A DNA stretch of 64,000 nt from Nodosilinea nodulosa PCC 7104 (lineage in GTDB: Bacteria; Cyanobacteriota; Cyanobacteriia; Phormidesmidales; Phormidesmidaceae). Within the stretch, counting starts at the first letter, position 1. Every line of letters starts with the position of its first letter. Both the position numbers and the translations under genes were made by a program. Location of the stretch: contig NZ_JH976537.1 in the NCBI RefSeq assembly GCF_000309385.1, positions 4,139,884 to 4,203,883 of the forward strand. The letters run 5' to 3'. Positions 27,341 to 36,368 of the stretch are shown in pieces. The notes under the pieces were generated by a model. That model searched no databases. It was given only the letters and a program-made list of their open reading frames with translations, and was not told the origin of the DNA.

Positions 27341-29026
27341 GTGGTAGATACCTCCCAGACTCAGGCAAAGGCAGCTCAATCCCGACGACGAGGCAAAGGC
27401 AAAGAGGACACAACAGACCAAGCTCCTCCGCTCACTCGCAAACAAGAGCGGGCGAAGAAGCGCCAGGCCCAAAAGGCGCGTAAGGCCTTGATTCAGTACC
27501 TGTCGGCCACGCTATTCGCGGCTGGGCTGATTGGGGTACTGCTGGCGCTGCTGGGGGAACCCAAGCTGGGGCTGGCGGCGGTGGTGGCGATCGCATGCCT
27601 GGCCCTCTCCTTCAAATACCCGCGCCAGGCCATCTACGGGCTGATTATCTACGTGCCCTTTAGCGGCACCATCACCTACGCCCTGGGGGGCAGCGGCATT
27701 TTGCAGCTGGCCAAAGACGCCATCTACATTCCAGCGCTGATTGGGGTGATTCAGTTTTGCCGCCGCACCAGGCAGCCGCTGATTATTCCACCCATGATCA
27801 AGATTCCGCTGCTGACGCTGCTGGGGCTGTGCAGCCTCACTCTGCTGGTGGTGAATGGCGGGCAGCAGCTCGATGCGGCGGCGGGGGAAGTGCCGATTTT
27901 AATTGGGGTGCTGGGGCTGAAGGTGCTGATCGGCTACGTGCTGATTATTCCCTGTATTTATTACCTGCTGCGCGATCGCGAAGACGTTTACTTTCTGCTG
28001 CGCCTGCAGGTGATGCTGATCTTGGTCTGCTGCGGACTGGGCTTTATCCAGTTCTTAATGCTCAAAACGGGCATTTGCCAGGGTACCGTCGGCGAGGGCG
28101 AAGATCTATTTAAGGCGTCGCTTCAGGCCCGCTGCTTTGTCGGTGGGTCGCTGCTGTATTCCCCCTCCCAGGGGCAGATTCGGCTGCCGGGCACGTTCAA
28201 TGCGCCCTGGCAGTGGGGCTGGTTCTTGATCTCCAGCGGCTTTTTTGCCTTTGGTACGGCTTTTAGCGATCGCAGCCCGATCTGGCGTCTGGTCGGCCTG
28301 TTCTCTCTGGGTGCGGTGGGGGTAATGGCGGTGGTGTCGGGGCAGCGCATCGCCCTGGCCCTGGTGCCGGTGACCATCGTCGGCCTGCTGATTCTCACCG
28401 GGCAGGTGGCCAACCTCAAGCGCTTTTTGCCGGTGGGAATTGGTTTGGCCATTATTTTGACCGTGTTTGTGGTCAAAAATCCGGTGGTGGTGGGTGAACG
28501 GGTGGCCAGCTTTCAGGCCCGCTGGGCCGCCTCGCCGCCCCAGGAGTTTATTGTGCAGCAGTTTCAGTGGGCGCAAAAGCAGCAGCAGGGCATTTTGGGC
28601 CGGGGGGTGGGCCGCGCTACCAACGCCGCCCGCATTTTTGGCAAAACCGAGCTGGTCGAGACCTACCACCCCAAGCTGCTGTACGAAATTGGCCCCCTGG
28701 GGCTGCTGGCGACGCTGGCGGTGTATCTGACGCTGACGGTGGCCGCCTTTAAAGCCTACCGCTCGATTAAAGACCCCAACCTGCGGGGCTACGGCGCGTC
28801 GATGTGGGTGTTTGTGCTGTTTATCAGCATTTTTCCCTACTACTATCCGCTGGATGTGGATCCGGTGAATGTGTACTACTGGCTGGCGGCAGGCATTGTG
28901 CTGAAGCTGCCGGAAATTGACCAGCGCGAGCGCTTGCAGCAGAAGCTGGAGAGCGCCAGAAGTCGCCGCAAACTCACCAAACGCGAGCAAAAGCAGCTCC
29001 AGCAGGAGACAATCGTGTTTGAGTAG
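27341..29026 (+). CDS. hpsL: O-antigen-ligase-like polysaccharide polymerase, probable HpsL
   Basis: A 561-residue integral membrane protein with about 11 hydrophobic segments, a basic coiled N-terminus (LTRKQERAKKRQAQKARKAL) and a charged C-terminal tail. The large loop with the long periplasmic segment (about 385-440) is typical of O-antigen ligases and Wzy polymerases. Stretches such as LSFKYPRQAIYGLIIYVPFSGTITY and QLAKDAIYIPALIGV look like HpsL of the cyanobacterial hormogonium polysaccharide locus. GTG at 27341 is the start. No other hps gene is seen nearby, so the symbol is tentative. Confidence 0.7.
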   Translation: MVDTSQTQAKAAQSRRRGKGKEDTTDQAPPLTRKQERAKKRQAQKARKALIQYLSATLFAAGLIGVLLALLGEPKLGLAAVVAIACLALSFKYPRQAIYGLIIYVPFSGTITYALGGSGILQLAKDAIYIPALIGVIQFCRRTRQPLIIPPMIKIPLLTLLGLCSLTLLVVNGGQQLDAAAGEVPILIGVLGLKVLIGYVLIIPCIYYLLRDREDVYFLLRLQVMLILVCCGLGFIQFLMLKTGICQGTVGEGEDLFKASLQARCFVGGSLLYSPSQGQIRLPGTFNAPWQWGWFLISSGFFAFGTAFSDRSPIWRLVGLFSLGAVGVMAVVSGQRIALALVPVTIVGLLILTGQVANLKRFLPVGIGLAIILTVFVVKNPVVVGERVASFQARWAASPPQEFIVQQFQWAQKQQQGILGRGVGRATNAARIFGKTELVETYHPKLLYEIGPLGLLATLAVYLTLTVAAFKAYRSIKDPNLRGYGASMWVFVLFISIFPYYYPLDVDPVNVYYWLAAGIVLKLPEIDQRERLQQKLESARSRRKLTKREQKQLQQETIVFE

Positions 29027-29192
29027 ATCGGCTGGATGGAGCCGACGTCGCTGACCCGTTCGCTTAACTTAACTCGCCCTGGGGGGAAGGGGCGTGGTAA
29101 AACTCAGGGAAAGCACAAGCGAATTATGTAGTACGCTTGAACCAAGCTAGACTGTACTCTCTTGCATCAATGGTTCTTACGGAGACAGCCCC

Positions 29193-29582
29193 ATGGCACA
29201 GGTAAAGGGTAATAGCGCGATCGCAGAAGCAGAAGCCCCAGATAGTCTGGAGGCAGATACCTCCGCTGCGATCGCTGACGACGGCGAAGACACCGCCGTA
29301 GATGCGGTCGATGCTGAGCAGATTGACGATCTGTTCAAAGACCTCAAGACCCTGCTCAGCACCGTAGAGAAACTGCAAAAAGCCCGTCAGGATGTGGGCG
29401 ACATCAAGCCCCTGATTCTGCGGCTGCTCGATGGTGAGCTGCTCTCCGGCGACGAGCTAGAAGAACTGCGGGGCGGCATTGGCGGCCTATCCAAAATCCT
29501 CAAGCTCTACAACGACTACCAAGTCGCCCTGGAGCGCGCCCAGCCCGCTCGGGCCATTCTCGATCAGCTCCTGAAAGCCTGA
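29193..29582 (+). CDS. Conserved acidic hypothetical protein
   Basis: A 129-residue soluble protein with a disordered, very acidic N-terminus (about 1-45, rich in Ala/Asp/Glu) and a helical C-terminal domain (DDLFKDLKTLLSTVEKLQKARQDV, LILRLLDGELLSGDELEELR, ILKLYNDYQVALERA). GGAGACAG precedes the ATG. I do not recognise the family. The helical core without any catalytic motif suggests an adaptor-type protein. Confidence 0.65.
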   Translation: MAQVKGNSAIAEAEAPDSLEADTSAAIADDGEDTAVDAVDAEQIDDLFKDLKTLLSTVEKLQKARQDVGDIKPLILRLLDGELLSGDELEELRGGIGGLSKILKLYNDYQVALERAQPARAILDQLLKA

Positions 29583-29759
29583 GGATTTGCAGAGCGTCAT
29601 TCTAAGTTTCTGGACTCTGGCCGATCGCAAGGGGGCAATGGGGCTGGGGAACCAGGGGAATTGGAGCGATGGCCTGATTTCCGTCCAGCCGCACTGGAAT
29701 GCTTCGCCTGTTTTCTGACGTTTGTGCCAGTGTTGCGTCCGGCTGTCAGCGGTTGAGCT

Positions 29760-30065
29760 ATGTCGCCAAAGGATCTGGGGCATTTAAACCGAACCCCCGC
29801 TGCAGAGGTCGCGATCGCCGCCCCAGACGGCATCGCCACAGATCTGGCCGCATTGTGGATGCTGTTTGAGGATGAGGACGCTCGGCAAGAGGCGATCGCT
29901 GCCTACGGTCCTATTTCCAGCGCTACCCTACAGCGGGCTAAAGGCTGGGCCATTTTGTTTGGCGTGGTGCTGCTGGACACGGGCTTGATGGATTACCCCC
30001 GACAAGCTGCGATCGGCGAGCAAACCCTGCGCCGCATAGCCCAGGACGGAGAAAGTCGATCCTAG
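29760..30065 (+). pseudogene. 3' remnant of an aminoglycoside-phosphotransferase-like gene
   Basis: Of 101 codons, about 75 read like the C-terminal end of APH-family kinases: ATDLAALWMLFEDEDAR, then LQRAKGWAILFGVVLLDTGL and a final TLRRIAQ helix. The catalytic loop and the HxD/DxD residues that must lie upstream are absent; the preceding bases carry no matching frame. The first 20 codons are unrelated filler. It is probably a decayed gene, although the reading frame is still open. Confidence 0.6.
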
Positions 30066-30106
30066 TGCCCATTCGGAATTCTCACTGCGAAAACCTCAAT
30101 TTCCCG

Positions 30107-30246
30107 TAGGGTGTCATTAGGCGGCCCGCAGCTTCTGTAACCAAACGACCAGCCACCGCCCCGCCGTAATGCACCGCTTACGATAACGGGGCCATCCTTA
30201 AGAAGAAAGTCCCCCAGCGGTGCATCGCTGCGCGGATGCACCCTAC
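30107..30246. repeat. Intergenic repeat with GTAGGGTG/CACCCTAC ends
   Basis: The 140-bp segment starts GTAGGGTG (30107-30114) and ends CACCCTAC (30239-30246). Inside are AATGCACCGC and GCGGTGCAT arms in inverted orientation. Similar GTAGGGTG...CACCCTAC units are widespread between cyanobacterial genes; a shorter relative occurs inside the TIR gene at 11827-11846. Confidence 0.6.
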
Positions 30247-30270
30247 AACCGTGAGGATGCGGGAAGTCGG

Positions 30271-31554
30271 CTACCGCCCGTTCCACGCCGCCGCCGCATC
30301 GCTGACGGCTGTATCGACGGTTTTTTGGCCCAGCATCGAGGCCTGCAAGTTGTCGTAGATGATCGACTGAAGCTCCTTAATGCCATCCATCGCTGGCACC
30401 AGCACCTCGGCCTGATTCATCTGTTTGGCGCTAACCGCGCGGGCCTTGTCCACGCCTTTGGTGCCCTCGGCGGCGAAGTAGCTGTCCTTCAGCGCGCCTG
30501 CGGTGGAGGGCAGCACGTTGGCGGCTTTGGCGAAGCTGAGCTGGTTGGTGTCGTTGGTGACGTAGAGGGCAAAGTCCAGGGCGGCATCGGGCACATCCGT
30601 AGCGGCTGGAATCACCACGTTCATCACGGCGACGTTGGTTTTGCCGGTGTCGCCCGTAATTTGGGGGCCGCTGCCGGTGACGGCGGCAATGTCGGGCGCG
30701 TTGGCCTCAATGGTGGGAAAAAATTCGGCCCCAGTTGACAGCAGCGCCACTTCGCCCGACTGGTAGAGGTCGATCGCGCGGCGGTGGCCCTGGGTCAGCA
30801 CCTCCTGGGGCAGCAGTTCCTGCTGGTAGAGGTCGGTCCAGTATTGAAATACTTTTCGGCCTTCAGGGGTATCGAAGGCGGCCTGGCCCTGGTCATCGAC
30901 TAGGGTGGCCCCCATCTGCACAAAGGATTGCAGCACGTCGGCGGAATCTTCGGGCACAAAGGTGGTGAAATAGGCGTACTTGCCGGTTTTGTCTTTCACC
31001 TGGCGGGCGACCTCGGCCAGCTCGGCGTAGGTGGTGGGCGGCTCCACCCCGGCCGCTTTTAGCAGGTCCTGGTTGTGCAGGGTAACGTTGGTGGTCAGGT
31101 ACCAGGGCAGGCCAAAGCTCTGGCCGTTGAGCGTGTTGGCCTGCCAGATGTTGGGCAGGTAGACCTGTTTAGCCTCGGCAGAGACCTTATCGTCCAGGGG
31201 CATCCAGGCCTTGCGGCTGGCCAGCTGAGCGGCAAAGTCGGGGTTCAGGTTGACCACATCGGGGGCGGTACCAGCGGTGACGGCGGTGAGAATCTTGCTC
31301 TGCATGTCGGCCCAGGGCACATCGACCCAGCGCACGGTGATGCCGGGGTTTTGGGCTTCGTAGTCGGCGATCAGCCCGTTGAAGTAGTCGGTGAAGTCGG
31401 GCTGGAGCTGCATGGTCCAAAACTCGACTTCCTGGCTGCCATCGGCGGCGGGGGCGGTGGCCGTGGGTTGCCCGCTACCGCAGGCGACCAACCAGCTCAC
31501 CATCAGCCCCAGCAGGGCAAACAGACCAAAGCGGGCGTAGGGACGACGTCTCAT
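30271..31554 (-). CDS. Sugar ABC transporter substrate-binding lipoprotein
   Basis: A 427-residue extracytoplasmic solute-binding protein of the family that binds oligosaccharides (MalE/UgpB type). The lipobox is LVAC near residue 25 after a hydrophobic stretch, and the mature domain has typical motifs: VEFWTMQLQPDF, GTAPDVVNLNPDF and YFTTFVPEDSADVLQSF. The start at 31554 (MRRRPYARFG) is preferred over the upstream frame because it gives a compact signal peptide and GGA lies just upstream. No permease or ATPase gene is adjacent, so the partner transporter is encoded elsewhere. Confidence 0.88.
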   Translation of the reverse strand: MRRRPYARFGLFALLGLMVSWLVACGSGQPTATAPAADGSQEVEFWTMQLQPDFTDYFNGLIADYEAQNPGITVRWVDVPWADMQSKILTAVTAGTAPDVVNLNPDFAAQLASRKAWMPLDDKVSAEAKQVYLPNIWQANTLNGQSFGLPWYLTTNVTLHNQDLLKAAGVEPPTTYAELAEVARQVKDKTGKYAYFTTFVPEDSADVLQSFVQMGATLVDDQGQAAFDTPEGRKVFQYWTDLYQQELLPQEVLTQGHRRAIDLYQSGEVALLSTGAEFFPTIEANAPDIAAVTGSGPQITGDTGKTNVAVMNVVIPAATDVPDAALDFALYVTNDTNQLSFAKAANVLPSTAGALKDSYFAAEGTKGVDKARAVSAKQMNQAEVLVPAMDGIKELQSIIYDNLQASMLGQKTVDTAVSDAAAAWNGR

Positions 31555-31824
31555 GGATTTTCCAGGGATAGGGCTACCGCAAACAGTCGATCTCACTCAG
31601 CCATGCGCCGGGGGCGCTGACGAGCCAATTGATTGCAAACCTCCATTCGGTCAGGACTGGCTTGACGCAGGGGCTTGCACTGCAATCCCCTGCCAGAGGA
31701 GGCCGCCAGTCAAAGATCTCAACCAAATCAACGGCTGCAATACGGTTGTTCATTTTCCCTCAAAGTGGGCGGCATTGGTGGAGCGACATGACCAGTCAGC
31801 TAAGAATTTGTTCCTTATTTCCTT

Positions 31825-33033
31825 TTAGAGGATGACCTGTACCTGCTCGGCGCAGGCGATCGCCCGCTCTTTAGCCTCCTCCACCGTGTTGCCCAGGGCC
31901 AGGGCCACCCCTAGGCGGCGGTTGGGGTGGGCCACGGGTTTGCCAAACAGCCGCACCTTGCTGGTGGGTACCTTCAGCGCTCGATCTAGACCGGCATAGT
32001 GGGGATTGTCGCTATTGCCGGGGGCCAGAATCACCGCCGAAGCCCCCGGCTGCACCATGGTAATTTCTCCGATGGGCAGGCCCATAATTGCCCGCACGTG
32101 CAGCTCAAACTCCGACTGGTGCTGGCTCACCATCGTTACCATGCCGGTGTCGTGGGGGCGGGGGCTGACCTCGCTGAAGTAGACCGTCTGGGGCTGATCT
32201 GGACTTCCGGCAATAAATAGCTCCACGCCAAACAGGCCCCAGCCCCCCAGGGCATCGGTGACGGCTTTGGCCATCTCCTGACAGGCGGCCAGCGTGTCGG
32301 GGTGCAGGGCGCAGGGCTGCCAAGACTCGCGGTAGTCGCCCGCCTCCTGGCGGTGGCCGATTGGGGGGCAGAAGTGGGTGCCATCGATCGCCCGCACGGT
32401 CAGCAGGGTGATCTCGGTGTCAAAGGGCACAAAGCCCTCGACAATGACGCGATCGCCCTTGCCCCGGCCAGCTTCCCCGGCGTACTTCCAGGCGGCCAGC
32501 ACCTCTGATTTGTCGCGCACGGTGCTCTGGCCCTTGCCCGACGAACTCATGATCGGCTTCACCACGCAGGGCAGGCCGATCGCCGCGATCGCCTCCAAAT
32601 ACTCCGCCTCGGTGCCCGCAAAGCGAAAGGGCGAAGTCTTCAGGCCCAGTTCCGCCGCCGCCAGCCTGCGAATGCCCTCGCGGTTCATGGTCAGCTGGGT
32701 GGCCCGCGCCGTGGGAATGACCCGCCAGCCCTCGGCCTCCAGCGCCACCAGGGTATCGGTGGCGATCGCCTCCACCTCCGGCACAATTAGCCCGGGGCGC
32801 TCCTGCTCGACCACCCGCCGCAGCGCCGCGCCGTCCAGCATGTCGATAACGTGGCGGCGGTGGGCTACAGCCATGGCCGGGGCATGGTCGTAGCGATCGA
32901 CGGCGATCACCTCCAGCCCCAGCCGCACCGCCTCCAGGGCCACCTCTCGGCCCAGTTCGCCCGACCCCAGCAGCAGCAGGAGCTGGGCATCCTCGTTCAG
33001 CGGTGTACCCAGGGGCGGCAGGGAAGCAGTCAT
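31825..33033 (-). CDS. purT: Formate-dependent phosphoribosylglycinamide formyltransferase
   Basis: PurT converts GAR to FGAR with formate and ATP in purine synthesis. The 402-residue ATP-grasp enzyme shows [17 protein letters not shown] at the N-terminus, the [16 protein letters not shown]-grasp loop, the [19 protein letters not shown] strand and the C-terminal [14 protein letters not shown] motif with metal and substrate ligands. ATG at 33033 gives [12 protein letters not shown]. It stands alone and opposite to the pil operon. Confidence 0.95.
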   Translation of the reverse strand: MTASLPPLGTPLNEDAQLLLLLGSGELGREVALEAVRLGLEVIAVDRYDHAPAMAVAHRRHVIDMLDGAALRRVVEQERPGLIVPEVEAIATDTLVALEAEGWRVIPTARATQLTMNREGIRRLAAAELGLKTSPFRFAGTEAEYLEAIAAIGLPCVVKPIMSSSGKGQSTVRDKSEVLAAWKYAGEAGRGKGDRVIVEGFVPFDTEITLLTVRAIDGTHFCPPIGHRQEAGDYRESWQPCALHPDTLAACQEMAKAVTDALGGWGLFGVELFIAGSPDQPQTVYFSEVSPRPHDTGMVTMVSQHQSEFELHVRAIMGLPIGEITMVQPGASAVILAPGNSDNPHYAGLDRALKVPTSKVRLFGKPVAHPNRRLGVALALGNTVEEAKERAIACAEQVQVIL

Positions 33034-33449
33034 GGTCAGTTACTCCAGGGGTAAAGAAAGATCGCTACAAAGCAATATTTTCTCAATATTAAGTGCTCAC
33101 TTTTCAGAATTGTGTGTAACATCGCTGGTGATACCGGGCCGTCGGTTGCTCGATATTCCCTCGGGAGCAGGGGGCCAACCATTGGGTGCAGGATCAGGAG
33201 ATGCGTTCTTGTCTGTCTTCATAGACTAGAAAACTATCGCTTAAACAAGAAAAGTGGAAAAACTGAATTAAATTGTGTACCATTCGTTAGCACTTTTCCC
33301 CCAGGGATAATTGCAGGGCCGTTCAATCCCTCCTAAAGCTGCCTAAATCAGGCCTTTTGCAGGGGTGAAAATGGGCTCGTTTGGGTCTGCTTGGTTGTCG
33401 TTAAACCGGGCAGGTTTTCTGGTTACCCACCTGTTTTTCGGATACTGCC
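33034..33449. other. AT-rich divergent regulatory region between purT and pilM
   Basis: No gene is supported. Bases 33061-33120 and 33240-33300 are notably AT-rich (AATATTTTCTCAATATTAAG; AAACTGAATTAAATTGTG) within otherwise GC-rich DNA and are the likely promoter zones for the two divergent units. A specific promoter could not be assigned with confidence. Confidence 0.4.
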
Positions 33450-34550
33450 GTGGATAGTCTCAAAGCCATTTTTAGTCGCAAGCCTCGGGGAGTTGGTATT
33501 GAACTCACCCCCGAGAAAGTTAACTTGGCCCGCCTGAAAAAGCAGGGAACTGCCCTTAAGTTAGAAACCCTGGCTTCGGTAGAACTGGCCGAGGGCGTCT
33601 ACGAAGAGGGGCAAATTTTAGACACCGCTGCCATGGCCGACGCCATTCAAACGGTGCTCGCCGAGAGCAAGCTCAAGGTCAAGCAGGCTACAACCGCCAT
33701 TCCGGGGCGAGCGATTACCCGCGTGATTCCGGTGCCCGCCGAGCTGGATGACGAAGAGCTCAGGGAAATGGTGCTCAACCAGGAGGCCAGCCTCTATCTG
33801 CCCTTTCCCCGTGAAGAGGCCGATGTGGACTATCAAAAGCTGGGCTACTTCGTTGATGAAGACGGCATTGAAAAGGTGCAGGTGCTGCTGGTGGCGGTGC
33901 GCAAAGACCTCACCGACCCCTACATCGAGGTGTTTCAGCAGGCGGGGCTGATGCTCAACGTGCTGGAGACCTCCAGCTTTGCCCTAATTCGCACCATCCG
34001 AGAGCAGCTGCGGCAGTTTACCCCCCAGGAAGCCGCCGCCGTGGTCGACATCGAGTTTGAGAACACCGAAATTTCCATCGTGGTGGACGGGGTGCCCCAC
34101 TTTTCGCGCACCGTGCCCATCGGCACTTTTCAGATCCAGAGCGCCCTCAGCCGCGCCATGAATCTGCCCCCCTCCCGCAACACCGAGCTGCTCCAGGGCA
34201 TGACAGTACCGATTCAGACGATGGACACCGTGGGCGCGCCCCAGATGGGCAACACCAACCCTGGCACCACGGCCATGCTGCGGGTTTTGGGCGAGCTTTC
34301 CGACGAACTGCGCCGCTCCATCGACTTTTACCTCAACCAGGGGGAAGACATGGAGGTGGCCCAGCTGCTGCTGGCCGGACCAGGGGCATCGATTGGGCAG
34401 CTCGACGAATTTCTGGCCCAGCGGCTCAGCCTGCCCGCCAGCCAGATTGACCCGATTTCGGCTCTGTCTTTGGAAGTCGCTGAGGACATTCCTGAGAGTC
34501 AGCGGGCTGGGTTGGCGACGGTGATTGGCCTTGGCCTGCGGGAGGTATAG
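33450..34550 (+). CDS. pilM: Type IV pilus assembly protein PilM
   Basis: PilM is an actin-like cytoplasmic protein that binds the N-terminus of PilN and links the pilus motor to the inner-membrane platform. The 366-residue protein has the FtsA/actin-like nucleotide fold: GVGIELTPEKVNLARLKK, ATTAIPGRAITRVIPVPAELDD, VVDIEFENTEISIVVDGV and LLAGPGASIGQLDEFL. GTG at 33450 is the start. PilN begins 2 bases after the stop. Confidence 0.95.
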   Translation: MDSLKAIFSRKPRGVGIELTPEKVNLARLKKQGTALKLETLASVELAEGVYEEGQILDTAAMADAIQTVLAESKLKVKQATTAIPGRAITRVIPVPAELDDEELREMVLNQEASLYLPFPREEADVDYQKLGYFVDEDGIEKVQVLLVAVRKDLTDPYIEVFQQAGLMLNVLETSSFALIRTIREQLRQFTPQEAAAVVDIEFENTEISIVVDGVPHFSRTVPIGTFQIQSALSRAMNLPPSRNTELLQGMTVPIQTMDTVGAPQMGNTNPGTTAMLRVLGELSDELRRSIDFYLNQGEDMEVAQLLLAGPGASIGQLDEFLAQRLSLPASQIDPISALSLEVAEDIPESQRAGLATVIGLGLREV

Positions 34551-34552
34551 CT

Positions 34553-35332
34553 ATGTACGGTCTTGATATCAATTTCCTGAAGGACCGCGAGGTTCGGGTC
34601 TTTGAGGCTAGGCCCCGAGCTCGGGGGGGTGGGGCGGTGGCCCAGAGCGATCGCCAGGCGCTGTACTTAGGTGCAGCGGCGGCGCTGGTGCCCCTGGCCC
34701 TGGTGGGCGGCTTTTGGGCCGTAACCCGAGGCCAGGTGAATCAGCTCCAGGCCCGCAGCGCCGCCCTGGATGCCGAAACGGCGCAGCTGCAGGGTCAGCT
34801 TCAGGAAATCAGCGGCATTCAGGGGCAGATCGACCTGGTCAAGGCCGAAAATAACGCGTTTGTCTCGGTGTTTAACGAGATTGTCCCCTGGTCAGCCCTA
34901 CTGCAAGACATCCGCACCCGCACCCCGGCCAGGGTGCAGATTGTGAGCCTGAATCAGACGCCGGGCGCCCCCCTGGAGGTTGACCCCAGCGTTGTCCCGC
35001 CGCCAGCGGGGGGCATTTCCATTGAAGGGGTGGCCTGCTCCTACGACGGCGTCAACGACTTTGCCCTGGTGCTTCAGCGATCGCCCCTGCTGCAGTCGCA
35101 GACTGTAGCGATTAGCGAGGCTCAACAGCAGCCCACCCTGCTGGACCCTCAAACCCAGGGGCGCTGCCCGGGCACGGCGGTAGGCGACCCCGACTATTTA
35201 ATCGACTACACCATTGGCGCCAACATCACCAGTACCCCGTCCTCGCAGCTGATCGATGAACTGGAGCGCCAGGGGACGGTCGGTTTAGTAACTCGCCTTC
35301 GGGCCCTGAGAGAAAAAGGAGTGATCGAATGA
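34553..35332 (+). CDS. pilN: Type IV pilus assembly protein PilN
   Basis: PilN is a bitopic inner-membrane protein. The N-terminal YGLDINFLKDRE motif is the PilM-binding segment; a membrane helix (about 39-56) and a coiled coil (about 60-95) follow, then a ferredoxin-like periplasmic domain. Length is 259 residues. The ribosome-binding site GGAGGT (34541-34546) lies within the end of pilM, so pilN is translationally tied to it. The last four bases overlap the pilO start. Confidence 0.93.
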   Translation: MYGLDINFLKDREVRVFEARPRARGGGAVAQSDRQALYLGAAAALVPLALVGGFWAVTRGQVNQLQARSAALDAETAQLQGQLQEISGIQGQIDLVKAENNAFVSVFNEIVPWSALLQDIRTRTPARVQIVSLNQTPGAPLEVDPSVVPPPAGGISIEGVACSYDGVNDFALVLQRSPLLQSQTVAISEAQQQPTLLDPQTQGRCPGTAVGDPDYLIDYTIGANITSTPSSQLIDELERQGTVGLVTRLRALREKGVIE

Positions 35333-36258
35333 CCGCGACAGGTGACTTCCTTCCCGGTGAAGATAACCAGGGCCTAGAGCAGGTAGGGCCGACCTATCCT
35401 ACGGCTTTTGGAATTGAGCTGACGCCCAGGGTGCAGGCGCTGGCCATAGGTGTGCTGGGCCTGGTTGGAGCCTTCGTGCTTTACAACTTTGTGGTGAAAC
35501 CCGTGCAGGAGCAAAAAGTTGCCCTGGAAGCGGAGGTGGCTCAGAAGCAGGCCCAGGTTGACCAGCAAAAGGCCAGCCTGCAAGATCGAGCGGCCCTCCA
35601 GGCCCAGCTCAATTCGGTCCTTGAGCAGCGGGTTGGCATTTACAGCCTTTTAGGCACCCCCGAGACCATAGATACGCTGCTGCTCGACATCAACCAGCAG
35701 ATTCAGAACAGCAATGCCGCGATCGCCGATGTGCTGCGCGCCGATCCCGCCCGCCTCGACAATGCTCAGCTGGCGGCCCTAGGCCTTACCCGCGAACAGG
35801 TTCAGCGAGTCAAAACTGAGTTTTCTGGTAGCCCTCAGCTCCAAAAAATGCTCTACACCTCCGAGCTGCTCAGGTTCAACCCCAGCCCTTCGGTGCTGGT
35901 TACCGATGGCCCTGCCGAGCTCAACGGCAAATTGGAGCGCTACACCGTAGATGTCTCGATGCGGGCACTGTTTCCCCAAACGCTGAGCATCATGCGCAAC
36001 ATTGAGCGCCTAGAACCGCTCATCATCATCAAAGACGTGCAGCAGAGCATTGCGCCGCCGCCGGAGGGGGTCAGCGAAGAGCAGCTCCTGGGCGTTAGCC
36101 GCCTGCTGTTGACCGACTTTACTCTGCAGGTGCTGGTGCCCGTTGGCGACCCCAGCGTAGCCCCGCCGCCGCCTGCCCCCGAAGCCCCTGCTGATGGGTC
36201 AGCTCCTGCCGACGGGGCAGCCCCCGCCGATGGGTCAGCCCCTCCTGAAGGGGGTTAA
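35329..36258 (+). CDS. pilO: Type IV pilus assembly protein PilO
   Basis: PilO pairs with PilN in the periplasm to form the alignment complex. The 309-residue protein has a 35-residue cytoplasmic part, a membrane helix (about 36-58), a coiled coil (about 60-95, QEQKVALEAEVAQKQAQVDQ) and a ferredoxin-like domain. It ends in a low-complexity tail (PAPEAPADGSAPADGAAPAD) that is unusual for the family and probably disordered. ATGA overlap joins it to pilN. No pilP is present, as is usual in cyanobacteria. Confidence 0.93.
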   Translation: MTATGDFLPGEDNQGLEQVGPTYPTAFGIELTPRVQALAIGVLGLVGAFVLYNFVVKPVQEQKVALEAEVAQKQAQVDQQKASLQDRAALQAQLNSVLEQRVGIYSLLGTPETIDTLLLDINQQIQNSNAAIADVLRADPARLDNAQLAALGLTREQVQRVKTEFSGSPQLQKMLYTSELLRFNPSPSVLVTDGPAELNGKLERYTVDVSMRALFPQTLSIMRNIERLEPLIIIKDVQQSIAPPPEGVSEEQLLGVSRLLLTDFTLQVLVPVGDPSVAPPPPAPEAPADGSAPADGAAPADGSAPPEGG

Positions 36259-36368
36259 CTCAGCCCTTTGGAGCCCCATGTCCGCTGCCACGCCGTGGCT
36301 CAAATCTACCCACCTAGCCCAGTTAAACCCCGCGCGGCCCTGCCGCATCTGTGATGGAGGAGTGAACC

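Noticed and set aside
30062..30286. 74-codon frame on the minus strand
   Set aside because: Encoded almost wholly by the GTAGGGTG/CACCCTAC repeat.
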